Assembly (NCBI GenBank): GCA_000277445.1 | Contig: AJWJ01000187.1 | Span: 1 to 40,206 of the forward strand | Direction of reading: 5' to 3' | Origin: Polysphondylium violaceum | Taxonomy: Eukaryota > Evosea > Eumycetozoa > Dictyosteliales > Dictyosteliaceae | Length of the DNA: 40,206 bases | Part shown: positions 24,117 to 35,046 of the stretch, piece after piece | How positions within the stretch are numbered: the stretch's first letter is position 1 | How the letters are laid out: each line of letters begins with the position of its first letter | Position numbers and translations under genes: made by a program | The notes under the pieces: generated by a model | The model's database searches: none | What the model was told of the DNA's origin: nothing | The model's input: the letters and a program-made list of their open reading frames with translations, nothing else

Positions 24117-24196
24117 TCAGAGACGGATTTCTTCATCTTTAAAGAGTTCTTTATCAATTTTTAGAATCTCTTTCATTGTTGATTCTGATATACCGC
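24117..24196 (-). other. Orphan coding-like segment, possible terminal exon
   Basis: On the minus strand an AAAATAG acceptor is followed by 25 sense codons and a stop, reading GGISESTMKEILKIDKELF...EEIRL. Composition is typical of coding sequence here and unlike the flanking spacer. It needs a phase-1 donor upstream. The five-exon gene ending at 24337 has only weak phase-1 donors near its end (for example GTGAAA and GTACTG), so a join to it is unproven. Confidence 0.35.
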
Positions 24197-24276
24197 CTAT
24201 TTTATACCCAAATATATTAATAACTTATTCTATTGATTGATAATTGATGTTTTTAATACCTAAACTCCAACATATA

Positions 24277-24294
24277 AACCTAGTATACTAGGTT
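24277..24294. repeat. Perfect 18-bp palindrome
   Basis: AACCTAGTATACTAGGTT is fully self-complementary with no loop, and a short T run follows on the + strand. It lies about 43 bp beyond the stop of the five-exon gene, so it may be in its 3' UTR or act as a binding site. Confidence 0.75.
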
Positions 24295-24336
24295 CTTTTT
24301 TATTGAATTTTACATTTATTTGGTCATACTTTTTAT

Positions 24337-27300
24337 CTAATAAGTTTCAGAATTCTGGTAAAGATGGTCATCTTGATAGATTTCACTCTCATACTGATCA
24401 TAGTCTGCTTCTTCTAGAAAACAATCTTGATTTTCAGTACCATACTCAGAAACATATAAATCTTCATGATCATATACCTCACCACCATAGTCTCCATCAT
24501 CTTCAGTAAACTCTTCTGAATCCGAGCAGCTATCTTGTAGAACTGGATTGATAATATTACAAACAAATGATTTAATATTATTTCTATCTAAAACACTTGA
24601 GATTGATTTTTCAAGAAATGCTGTTAATTGTCCTGCAAAATACAAGTCTTGTTCCACTGCACTCTTAGCCTTTTCACTGATAACTTTTCTAATCTTTTTA
24701 TCAAGTTTGTATATAAATATTAAAATATTCAACACCTGGACACTGCTCTCTGCATTGTCCGAAGAGTAGAGATGGAATAGCAATGACTCTATGATCTATC
24801 AAAACTATATTAGTATCAAAAACGTAGAATATTAAACATTTAAACTTACTTTTGAAGATTTAAAAGACTTGATTATTTTTGAATTAAAGCTATTGAATTT
24901 AGGATTAAAGATATTGATCACAAAGTTTGCCAAAGAAATGTAAAATTGATTGTTGGGTGGTGCAATAAATATTGATAAATCAATTACAGGCAATAGGATT
25001 TTTATAGAGGTATAATGGGACTTAATGTTATCTTTAAAAGATAAATATTCTACCAAGTGGATGATTAATTGGGAATATTGTAAAAACACTTTTTCCCAAC
25101 TCTCATCATTTGATAAATTAAACTTGAATGCAAAAATTTGGGCAATACATGAAACTAGATTAGAATTGGCTAGATATTCAATCAGGGGATTAAATTTGGC
25201 GCAATTGAGTGGCTTTAAATAAAGGGTTTCCAAACATGTTAAAATTTGATTGTAGTGTACAGGATCGAATTGAGTCATTGTTAATTGACTAAATTCTCTT
25301 AGAAATTGGTCAATAATGCTTTTTGAAATATTGAGTTTATCATTCCTATTGTAATACATAAAATATACTATCTCTTTGGACATGGTATCATTTTCTAGAA
25401 TAGAATTGTCTCTAAAAAAGTTTAAAGTTTCAGAATCATTTAAACATTTTGAATAATCTTCAAATGAAGAATGTCGAAAAGAAAGAGTTCCCATCTCTAT
25501 TTTAATTTCTTGTCCTTGGTAAATTGAGGGTTCTGAGGTACTATAACATTCTACTTCAACATAAGGTGGAGGTTCATAAAAAATTTCTTCAGTACAATCA
25601 CTTGAGGCTATTTGTGAAGCTATTTTTTTTTGATTAATTGAGGGATCACTAAGAGATTGATTTGATGAGTCTAGTTTAATATCAAAAATTGGCACATTTA
25701 TCTCCTCAGAAGGATTGTAAGGCTTATTAGGTGAAAATTCTTCATCTCTACCTTGGCAAGGATTATAAGATGCTCCATGATATTTTTTTTTATCTTTTTT
25801 ATCTTTCTCGTTAGTTTCTAGTTGAATTGGTGAAAAAACATCAGATCCTTCATTTAGATTAATATGTTTAATTGGAGAATTATCTTCTTTTTTAATCTTT
25901 TTAATCTTTTCTTTACTTTTTTTTTCTTTACGAGGAGTCTTTGAGACATGATCTTCCTCTCTTCTTTCATACACCTTCAAGGTCTTTTCACCCTTTGTAT
26001 TTTTAACCTTTTCAAACTTTTCAATCTTTTCTTTACTCTTTTTTTCTTTTTGAAGAGTAGGTTTGTAAGTATCTTCATATTTTCTTTCACTTGAAATATA
26101 ATCTTTATAGGGAGAATCATAATCTTGATCTTTCTTTTTTTTATCCTTTTCTTTTCTCTTTTGTTCTTTTTCAACAAAAGATACTTGTTCTTCCTCCTGG
26201 TTATATATTTTAGTTTTACTTAATTTAGGTGAAAAAGTTACAGATTTTTTTTTTTTGTATATTGGCCAATATACTATCCAATCCCATAGACTTGAAAGTA
26301 TCAATGATATATTCTGGAGTAAGGTGACAATTTGAGCAATTTAAAAATATTAAACTATTAATAAAACTTTGATTGAAAAAATTTATAATTATGTCGACTT
26401 GGTTCTTTTATAAAATAGGTTAGTGTTATTAGTTATAGTTTTCTACTTTTTATAAATAACATACTTGCATTATTTCATCTTTAGTTTTATAAGGATTATT
26501 TAATAGAGTAATATTGTGTTGATGGCAGAGTAATTTTTCATTAAGGATATCACATTGAGGTTCCTTCATTGTAAATGTATAGTTATAGAACCTGTGAAAT
26601 TTTTCTAAAGCCCAAAACTTACTCTTTTCTTTCCAAATTTCTTGAAAATCGTTTTTACCATCTTCTGTTTCCAAAGAGTTGATAAAAAATAAACTAATGA
26701 TGACAGTTTTTTCATCAGTAGGTATATCTTTCTGAAGATTTAAATTGATTAATTGATTTAAATATAATAAAAGCTGGTGATAAATCTCTATACATAATTT
26801 AATTTGTAAATATTTTTTAATCTAAAAGTATAAATATTACAGCATACCACAACAAAAAATTTCTTTCAAAGAAAAAGATTCTATTAAACTTGTAGAACTT
26901 GATAATATATCATTTAAATTGTTTATTTTAAAATGAATTTCAATCTCTTTGATTTCATCCCCATCAAACTCCTTCCAAGAGTTTGTATTTATAGATAGAT
27001 TCATCAACTTTTCAATTATATTCAAAGTTGAGATAATAAAATCAATTTGATCCTTTTGGAACGCAGTCTCTGATAAAAGAGATTTTAATAAATCCATATG
27101 AAGAAAAGCTTTATAAATATATTTTTGATTTACGGAATCAAAACAATCCACCTTTTTATAAATAATTAATATCTACTCTATATTAAGTATTTATCTACTT
27201 ACTTCGGGATAACCCAATAAATAGAGATGAGATTGATAAACTTTATCAGAGGATGAAGATTTCTCAAATTCAAATATTATATCAAAAGAATCTTTTGTGA

Positions 27301-27667
27301 AAAGAGAAGTTGACTGACCATCATGTACACCCAATGTAATTTTAAAAGTCATTAAATTCCAAATTTGAAAAAGAATGTCAAATTTTTTTACTTGTTCACT
27401 CTGGCCAAAAATACTAACAATCTCATTGTAACCAAAGACCAACTCTTTTAAAAATCTATTTTTTGAAAAAAAATCATCACCAATCAACAAGTATTTCAAA
27501 ACAGGATCTATTGTGTTGTAAAATTTGCCAGACTCTTTCCATTTTTTAACTTGTGATGTTAAAAAAATACTTTTTACATTTCTTACTATTAACCAAATAT
27601 TATCATTTAGAGCAAGAGTGTTTTCCTCTTGAATAGATTGTATAAAATTATTCAAAACCTCGTTCAT
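24337..27667 (-). CDS. Unidentified five-exon protein of about 1004 residues
   Basis: Five minus-strand exons (27667-27203, 27151-26848, 26787-26465, 26313-24850, 24795-24337) join with consistent phases and with GTAAGT, GTATGC, GTATGT and GTAAGT donors. Residues 1-390 are Leu/Ile/Phe-rich and helical, like an ARM/HEAT-type fold. About 400-540 is highly charged and basic (repeats of KEKKSKEKI and similar), a likely disordered or nuclear-targeting stretch. Residues 600-860 are again helical. The last 70 residues are strongly acidic (DSCSDSEEFTEDDGDYGGE and following). The alternation of helical, basic and acidic parts suggests a nuclear or chromatin/RNA-associated scaffold, but I recognise no family and no catalytic motif. 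The intron between exons 3 and 4 (151 nt) is the least certain; other acceptors there lead to stops. It is followed downstream by the unidentified 149-residue gene in the same orientation. Confidence 0.65.
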
Positions 27668-28091
27668 TTTTTATAAAAATATTCCTGTTTGTGGATACAA
27701 TGAGATAAAAAAAAAACATGTGACTCTAAAAAAAAGTGACCTCTTGCCTCCTTCTTTTCCATCAATATTCCACATTCTAAATTAAAAAATAAAAAAAAAT
27801 GAAAAAAAAAAAAACCAAAAGTGAGATATCGAAAAATAAGCAGAAAGAGGGCCCTCCTGCAGAGACAAAAAAAAAAAGGGGCGTGTGTGCACAAGATCAC
27901 CACGTCAAATGTTTACACATGTGATATTTTTGATATTGTAATATATATATTTGAATTTGTTTTCTTTAGAAATTTATTTAAAAGAGAAAGAGAATAAAAA
28001 ACAAAAAAAGAGTATATTATTATGATTATTATTTACATTTTTCTTTTTTTTTTTTTCTTCTTTCAATCTTTTTTGTTTACTTGTCTTACTG
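27668..28091. other. Promoter region of the five-exon gene
   Basis: About 420 non-coding bases. Most is A/T homopolymer, but 27841-27910 is GC-rich for this window, with the palindromes GAGGGCCCTC (27847-27856) and TGTGCACA and the motif CACGTC. A Phe-rich minus-strand frame (27664-27903) is a by-product of the A tracts. Confidence 0.5.
27847..27856. promoter_or_regulatory. GC-rich palindrome in a promoter
   Basis: GAGGGCCCTC is perfectly self-complementary and eight of ten bases are G or C. It lies 180 bp upstream of the five-exon gene start. A regulatory role is inferred only from position and composition. Confidence 0.3.
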
Positions 28092-31000
28092 TTATTCAAA
28101 ATTATCTAAAAATTCGTCAGTTTCTTGAGATGTATTTGAAATGATGATAACAGAAAAAGAAGACATTAGAGAGTTGTTTTGAATAAACTGATTTGCAGCT
28201 CTTATACCTAAATCTTGAATCTTGTCTTGTCGATTTGGATCAGACAAATACTTTGAGCTGGTGTAGGCACAACCCATCCAAACAAACAATTTGTTTTCAT
28301 TTTTAGATTTCAAAATAAACAAACCATTGTCTTCCAGACAATCCATCTCTAATGCCATCTCTTCCCATCGTTGATCTTGATCAATAAACCTATAGAGATA
28401 GGCTTTGCTTTTATCACTATTTACAAACTGACTATTGTGGTCCAATATCGTGGGCAATTTGAAATCACGATCATAGGCCACTAGAAATCCAATCTCACCT
28501 TGACCACCGCCACCCAAGTGATCCCAAAATTCATTGGTCTCTTGATGTTGGTGAATCTCTATGGTCATGGCCGACTGTCTTTCATATTTGTGTAATCGAT
28601 AAATGGCCACTTTGGCAGCATCGACAAATTCTTTGATTGCTGTACACTTTTCTCCAATCCAAATAAAACAACAATGGGCGACGGCTAAAATAAAACAAAA
28701 TCTTGAATCCAACGAGAGATAAGAGACATTTTCAACCAGTCTTGGTGCTATTATATCTACATTTTTCACCAAACGAAAGAGTTGAGGATGTTTGTTTGGA
28801 TTGGAAAGATTCTTTTGCCACCACATCAGTTGTCCTGTAAAACCTGGATTTGGATTTGCTATATATCTTGTTTGTCTGGTATATTCGAGGGCTTGATTGA
28901 AATCCCATTTCTCTTTCCACATGAGATAGAGTATGACAAACGTACTGCTTCTACTGATACCCTGTTGACAATGAATATACACTCTACCTTTGGCCTTGAG
29001 GGCCTCTTGTATAAACTCTAGTATTTCATAGAATAGACATCGTATATCTTCACCACTACCATCACTGATATACAATGTCTTGTAGGTAAAATGTTGCTGG
29101 AATTGATTTTCACATATGATACCGGCACAATTTACAATGTGAGTAATTCCATTCTCTTTGAGTTTTCTTAGATCACCAGCGGGCACTCTACTGCCGAGAT
29201 AGATTTGGTTGTTGTAAATCATATTCAATATTGGTTCATAGTAGGTTATTTGTTGTCTGTGGGTCATATGTTGAACATCTTTGGGTTGAATAGAACATGA
29301 TCTTGGTGTTGGTGATGATTCTAATCTAAGATTACTAAGACTAAGATTTGGTAGTTTCACCATTTGTTTCATATTCAATTTTGAATACGCTGACATATCC
29401 ATACTAGACACTGATCTATTGCTTATTTGTGGTTTGTTCAATAGATTTAATCCAATTTTTGGTATTATAGTATTACTCTTGTTACTATTATTATTATTAT
29501 TATTACTATTATTATTACTATTGTTGTTGGTATTACTATTACTATTACTATTGTTATTAACATTATTATTATTTAAATCATAATTGGCATGACCAATTTC
29601 ACTACTACAAATAACAACATTTGAGTTATTTAATGTATTATTACCATCACTGTTGTTAATGGTATTAATTGTAATATTTATATTCATATTTTCAATGGGT
29701 GATTGATGAATTGGGATATCTAAAACAGGTCTATTTTTAATTTTACTCATTTGTAACTTTGGTACTACTGGTGTCGAACGAGGTGATTTTGATAAATTAT
29801 TACTTTTTGATAGATTTTTACCAAATGCAGATAACTTTTTCAAAACTTCATATCTTGGATTAGATGTGGGCATTGATGGTATAAAACTATTTGACTCTTT
29901 AATTGGATCATAATTTGAAGTTTCAATAATATGATCACCTATCTCCATATGAGCATCCAAAGATGTTGCAGTGGTTTTGGTTGTTTTTGTAGACTGTGAT
30001 GATTTACTATTATTATTATTATTATTACTATTACTATTACTATTGCAGTCTTTATATTTATTAAACATATTACCAATGGTAATGATGGATGATGGTGCCG
30101 TTGATATACCAACACTGGGTGGCAGTTTAGTTTGATTTAAAAGCTTGGGATAATTCTTTGTAATAATCTTTTTATAAAGATGAACTTCATTAAAACTGCT
30201 ATCATAGGGAGGTATATTGGTTGAGGATGAATGAAAACTATTACTATTGTTATCATTACTCTTGTCTAGTATTGGTGTTAGATCATCAACGAAAAAGGTA
30301 GAAATGGGTAAAAACTGTGAACTAGAATAAGCTATTGAATTATTCTCCATTATATGCGGAGTTTGGAAAAGTCTTTGAATTACCAAAGATGTGTTCCAAG
30401 GTAATCTCCAATATAACTTATTATTACTATTACTAGTAGTAGCACTATTATTATTATTATTATTGTTATTATTTAATACACTATTATTTCTATTAAAATC
30501 AAAATCATCTAGATTGGTTGGTGGTTGTTGTTGTTTAGCTATAGTATCACTTTGTTTTAAAACTTTAACAAAATCAAAACCTTTTGTAATACAAAATGCT
30601 TTTGCTAATGAATCACAGTTTTTACCATTCCATATATAAACATCATGTGATATCTAAAATAAAAGATAATAATTAGTTTTGATTATATATAGATATATGC
30701 ATCTCTATAATAACTTACTTCTTCAGATTCAAAATGGGAAATTGGATCAAATATGCCAGCAGGACATGATAAACCTCTGGGTGATAATTCTGCTTGAGCA
30801 GATTGTACTAAAGAGGCCAATGATAATAAATCATTACTATATTTATAGGGTAAACTACTATTATTATGATTTGATTCAGATGGGCCAATACTACTATTAT
30901 TACTATTATTACTATTATTACTATTATTATTACTACTACTACTATCAGTACTTTGTAGTTGTTTTAAAAGTTCACTATTATTGATCACATGTAAAACAAT

Positions 31001-31888
31001 ATAACATTCTGAATTATTAAATTTCTTAAAATGTAATAAATCTACTGGATCAAATTGAGTTGAAAACTTCTCATCTATATAAACTCTCCATATAAATAAA
31101 TATGAACTAAATAACTCTATGATTGGTAATTGATTAAATGTAGTATTACTATTATTACTATTGTTACTACTACTACTATTATTATTATTATTATTATTAA
31201 TATTTTGTATAGCAATTGTAGGTATAATAGGAGGTGGTGATGGTGATTTCAAGAAATCTTGATCTACCGTTGATATTGGTCTGATGTCATGTTCTATACT
31301 TTCACTTCTACTTCTAGTTATTGTAGTTGTTAAGTTTGCTGTAGTGGTTGTTGTGGTAGTAGTTGTAGTAGTTGTAGTCATCATAGATGGGGGATATCTA
31401 GTTGACGGTTGTTGTAGTTGTTGTAATTGTAGTTGAGGGACTATACTAGTACTACTATTATTATTGTTACAACCACCACCACTACTACAACTGCTATTAT
31501 TATTATTACTACAAGTAGTAGGTATTAGAGAAGATATACCACCACTACCATTATTACTAATAGTCGTAGTAGTAGTAGTGGCACCACTAACACCGATATG
31601 TTGTCTTTCTTGATGAACCTTGAATAGATCTACAAGTTGAGTTGGGTTCCTACTCACCCCAACAAGGTTCCCCATACCGTTGACAAGAGTTGGTGCGCCG
31701 ACGGTTGTTGTGGTAGTAGTAGTTGTTGTAGTAGTTGTCGTCTTTGTTAATGGATGTTGTTTTAACTTTGCTGCTGCTGCAGTACTAGTACTAGTAGTAT
31801 TTTGTAAACCAACAGCACTAGTGCTGTTATTATAATAATCGTCACTAAATCCTATTCGTTTATATAACCCTGTTTCTAAATTATACAT
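28092..31888 (-). CDS. Dual-specificity phosphatase with gelsolin-like segments (MKP1-like)
   Basis: Minus-strand exons 31888-30719 and 30653-28092 (GTAAGT donor, TTTTAG acceptor, phase 0) give 1243 residues. Dual-specificity phosphatases remove phosphate from Tyr and Thr, classically on MAP kinases. The catalytic loop HCQQGISRSS places the nucleophile at Cys952 and the phosphate-binding Arg at 958. The general acid Asp is probably in the YISDGSGED loop. The domain covers about 860-1000 (NQIYLGSRVPA to FTGQLMWWQKNL). A gelsolin-like segment precedes it (about 250-500, LFIWRVY, ECYIVLHV, HDVYIWNGK), and gelsolin-like segments follow it (RFCFILAVAHCCFIWIGEKC; LFVWMGCAYTSSKYL). Plant MKP1 combines a similar phosphatase with a gelsolin-like region. 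Long Asn/Ser/Thr runs are linkers. An alternative start in an exon at 32852-32759 would replace the first five residues and give 1270. Confidence 0.85.
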
Positions 31889-32301
31889 AAAGATATTGGT
31901 TGATTGGTATTGTTTGTTGTGTGCAGTTGATGTCGTGTGTTGTTATTTAATATGACTGATGGTTAATATTATAGTACAAAGTGGTATATGAAAAACAAAA
32001 ATAAATAAAGGAGGGATGAGGATAAATGGATGAAAGCAACTATATACAACAGGTCCAGCACCCTCCCGAAAATATATGAGCAACAGAGTGATTACAGCGA
32101 CAACAACAACAACAATAGTAGTAGTCTCGTAGAGTAGGTTATTACACAACACAAAAAATTATAATTTTTTATAAAAAAAAAAAAGAAAAAAAGGGGAATG
32201 TGAGATTTCTGTTTTGTGTGGATTGTTGTTGTCGATAAGTGGGTGGAAGCAAGATAGATGGCTAAGCATGTGCCCCTGCTTCTGTCAATTAAAATACCTA
32301 C

Positions 32302-32328
32302 TACAAATACAAATACAAATACAAATAC
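32302..32328. repeat. TACAAA hexanucleotide repeat
   Basis: Four and a half perfect tandem copies of TACAAA. Direct reading. Confidence 0.85.
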
Positions 32329-32347
32329 TAAAATCTTGTGTTTGTGT

Positions 32348-32359
32348 GAGGACGTCCTC
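32348..32359. promoter_or_regulatory. Perfect 12-bp palindrome with a GACGTC core
   Basis: GAGGACGTCCTC is self-complementary and contains GACGTC, the core of many bZIP/CRE-type sites. It lies about 460 bp upstream of the phosphatase start at 31888, or within its first intron if the upstream exon is used. Confidence 0.35.
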
Positions 32360-32758
32360 TAATAATAATCTATGATAAAGAGGTGTGATGTGTTATTTTT
32401 TTTTTTTTTTATAAAAGATTATCTGTGGCCTGTTGTTTTATGATGATCCTGATTATAATTATTCTAGTTATGCAAATAAGGGAAAGAATCTCTCTGCCCT
32501 TTTCCAATATATCTATGCTCTGCGCCACTTCTGCAAAATTTGTATTTTTTCTATTTTTTATTTTTTGTTTTTTTTTGTTTTGGGAAATAAACTATTTTTG
32601 CACACACAAACAGTGATCAACAAGTTAAATGCAAAGAGGGAATTTCAAACAAATCTATAATCAATGATATGTGTTTATATTCACCCGCCCCATAGACTAT
32701 ATCATAACACGATACTCTACTATATTTATATTATATACTGCAAACATAACAAACCTAC

Positions 32759-32852
32759 CTTTATGAAATGATAATGGAATAGATGATATTGGTGTATTGA
32801 GCATAAATTTCTGTTTAATTTTACTGAGGGTGTTGGGATTTTCAGTGGTCAT
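32759..32852 (-). other. Candidate first exon of the phosphatase gene
   Basis: On the minus strand an ATG opens 31 sense codons (MTTENPNTLSKIKQK...PLSFHK) that end at a GTAGGT donor in phase 1. The phosphatase exon has a matching acceptor (AATTTAG, exon from 31875) that resumes in the correct frame as ETGLYKRIGF. The composition is coding-like. The implied intron of 883 nt is long for a dictyostelid, which is the main reason for doubt. Confidence 0.5.
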
Positions 32853-33203
32853 AAAATGATTGGTGTCTATACACAGCTATATATATAGATAAATAATTTT
32901 AGTTGAAAGAAAGAAAAGAAAAAAAAAAAAACCATAAAATATTATGGTGCTGATGTTGGTATTGTTGTAGGTGGACCCTAGTTATCTGTGAATATATATA
33001 TGTGTGTGTGTGTGTTTTGTATTTGTTTGATTAATTATTTGATTGTGTGTGTTTTTATTTTTTAAAAATAAAAAAGTGTATTTGTGATGTGATTGATTTA
33101 TATAAAAACAGATACACATTAATTTAAATGTTGAAAAAAAAACACCCACACAACAGAAATCAACAATTGAGGCACAATCAAAAAAAAAAAAGCTTTTTTT
33201 AGA

Positions 33204-33235
33204 CGCCCACCCCACACACCCCAACGGGTGTGTTT
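33204..33235. promoter_or_regulatory. C/A-rich palindromic box, possible G-box pair
   Basis: ACACACCC (33214-33221) and GGGTGTGT (33226-33233) form a perfect 8-bp inverted pair around CAAC. More C-rich sequence on the left reads GTGGGGTGGGCG on the minus strand. GBF, the dictyostelid G-box factor, binds GT-rich boxes of this general kind. The site is about 360 bp upstream of the candidate first exon of the phosphatase gene. Confidence 0.4.
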
Positions 33236-33494
33236 TTGTGAGAGATGTACAATAGTGTTTTACCTTTTTTTCTCATTTCTATATAACCACCACACCTTTC
33301 AATATCTATAAATAAACAATCAAAAAGACTATTTATAATCTCTTTTTTTTTTGCCCCGTTCGTTTATCGTTATAATGATATATTACAACATTGGAAAAAC
33401 ATTGACATACAATTTATTATGATGATTATTGTTGTTGAGTGTGTAAAAGTTGGACACTTGAGTGTGACTGTGTGAGTGTGGGCGCGATATGTTA

Positions 33495-34769
33495 TTATTC
33501 GAGCTTTGGTTTCTTTTTATATGATTGGAAAACATCTAATCCAAGACCAGAGAATACTAGACCTATAGAAAACCATTGTAATTGATTAAGAGAATGTCCA
33601 AACCAAAAGATCGATACTAAAATTGAGAAAAACTTTCGAGTAGTTGTAATAGTACTACAATTTAATGAACCAAATTTATTGGTCGTTAAAAATATAAATT
33701 GCTGTCCAACAGCACTGGTGATACAAAATGCTAAAATATATGGAATAATGTCTGGATACTTTTGAATATATTCAATTGCTGGGAATAGTTCTCCATGTAA
33801 AATTGTAACTAAATTAATAGTATATAATATTAGTAATAAAATACATATAGACTATCTATCAATATATCAATATATATACCAATTAAAAATAAGAAAAAGT
33901 TCCAAATATTTGTACTCAACATCATTTGAGTTGATGATGGTTTATACTTTGAAACCAAGTTATCTTGGAATGGACCCATGACTCCATCCATTAATAAGGA
34001 AATCAATAAAATCATATTTCCAAAAAAGTGATCCGATCCTTCATTGTGAATGTTATTCTTGGATGATGCACCAGGAAACATAAACAAACAAACACCCAAT
34101 GAAATAACAACTACAATAAAATACTTTGCAAGAGAGTAATGTCTTTTGAAAAACAAAATACCCATAATTAACACTGGTATTGGTTTGCATGATTTTGTTA
34201 AAACTTGAGTTGGATAACTGATGTATCTAATGGAATGATTGCTAAGAAATGTAGATGCTACAAGTAAAACTGATATGAATCCATAGTTTTTAAATGGTGT
34301 TGGATCTTTTTTATCTTTGACAATGAGTGAAACAAATCCTGCTGATAAGAAATTAAAAAAACAATTGAGCACATAATAAAAATGCTGTAAATCGAAATAC
34401 TATTTGTTCTTCTCCAAATTTTAAAACATTACTAGTTATGGTAATAGATTATAATTATTAATATAAGAGTTTGAGATATATAGGATCGATTGAATCAAAG
34501 ATTTATATTATATATCTAAATACTTGGATATATTGTTATGGTAACAAGATTTATACATACATCTTTTCTTGAAAGATACCATACAAAAGATAAAATACAT
34601 ATATACCAGAGACACAGAATAAAAAGAGTATTTCCTTTTCTAGTCTCTTTGATAGAGGTTCCTTTTTATCGTGTTTAATTAGTTTATTAATTGAATCTTC
34701 ACGATTATTATCACTGGTGGGAGCAGCAACGGTGGTTGTGTTTGCTCTTTTATTGGTTTGAGAAGTCAT
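33495..34769 (-). CDS. SLC35B1-type ER nucleotide/nucleotide-sugar transporter (one apparent frameshift)
   Basis: Minus-strand exons 34769-34561, 34431-33880 and 33808-33495 give about 357 residues if one frameshift is disregarded. The family moves nucleotides or UDP-sugars across the ER membrane; human SLC35B1 has been described as an ER ATP/ADP exchanger. Matches to that protein run the whole length: YGIFQEKI, NVLKFGEEQ, ISYPTQVLTKSCKPIPV, MDGVMGPFQD, MMLSTNIW, STITTTRKFFSIL, GLVFSGLGLD. About ten membrane helices are expected. The C-terminus KPKLE fits a K-x-K-x-x ER-retrieval signal. Exon 2 changes frame at a run of seven A on the + strand (34355-34361): the upstream frame reads FLLCAQLFF and then hits a stop, while the next frame continues NFLSAGFVSL. 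One base fewer would restore it. Homopolymer sequencing error is more likely than a pseudogene, because the rest is intact. Confidence 0.85.
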
Positions 34770-35046
34770 GAGATTACTCTATATATTTAACACTACTATA
34801 CACACTATACTATATATGGTAAATGTTTTTATATATTGTTTGATATTATTAAAGAAAGAGCAACAGTAATAAAATTTTTTAAAAAAAAATCTTTGAGCAA
34901 GAATCGATGACACACACAGACGAAAAGAGTGTTAAAAAGAAGTTCGATTTTTTTCAAATTTTTTTTTCTTCTTTTTTTATGCGAGGCCCATCCAATATTT
35001 GATCATTGTTGTGTGTGTTGCAAATATTATTAATATTATATAAAAG
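34770..35046. other. Shared divergent promoter (transporter / mitochondrial protein)
   Basis: 277 bp between two divergent starts, with A and T runs around 34874-34890 and 34950-34980 and a short GC-rich motif (GCGAGGCCCATCC, 34981-34993). Nothing else recognised. Confidence 0.5.

Larger units (their letters stand above)
23884..24336. other. Intergenic stretch with an orphan exon-like segment
   Basis: Between two minus-strand genes. It holds A/T tracts (23940-24080), a coding-like minus-strand segment at 24117-24196 and a perfect 18-bp palindrome at 24277-24294, each listed separately. Confidence 0.5.
31889..33494. other. 1.6-kb region upstream of the phosphatase gene
   Basis: Mostly non-coding. 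It holds a candidate first exon (32759-32852, minus), a hexanucleotide repeat (32302-32328), a 12-bp palindrome (32348-32359), a GT microsatellite (32999-33014), and a C/A-rich palindromic box (33204-33235). The right end is the 3' flank of the transporter gene. Confidence 0.55.

Noticed and set aside
27664-27903. Phe-rich 79-codon minus-strand frame
   Set aside because: Its residues come from A/T homopolymers in a promoter region.
29470-29575. Short regular repeats that might look like an array
   Set aside because: They are Asn/Ser codon repeats in frame in the phosphatase gene, not CRISPR-like spacers.
30679-30984. Tyr-rich + strand frame opposite the phosphatase
   Set aside because: It is the complement of Asn/Ser codon runs in the first phosphatase exon.
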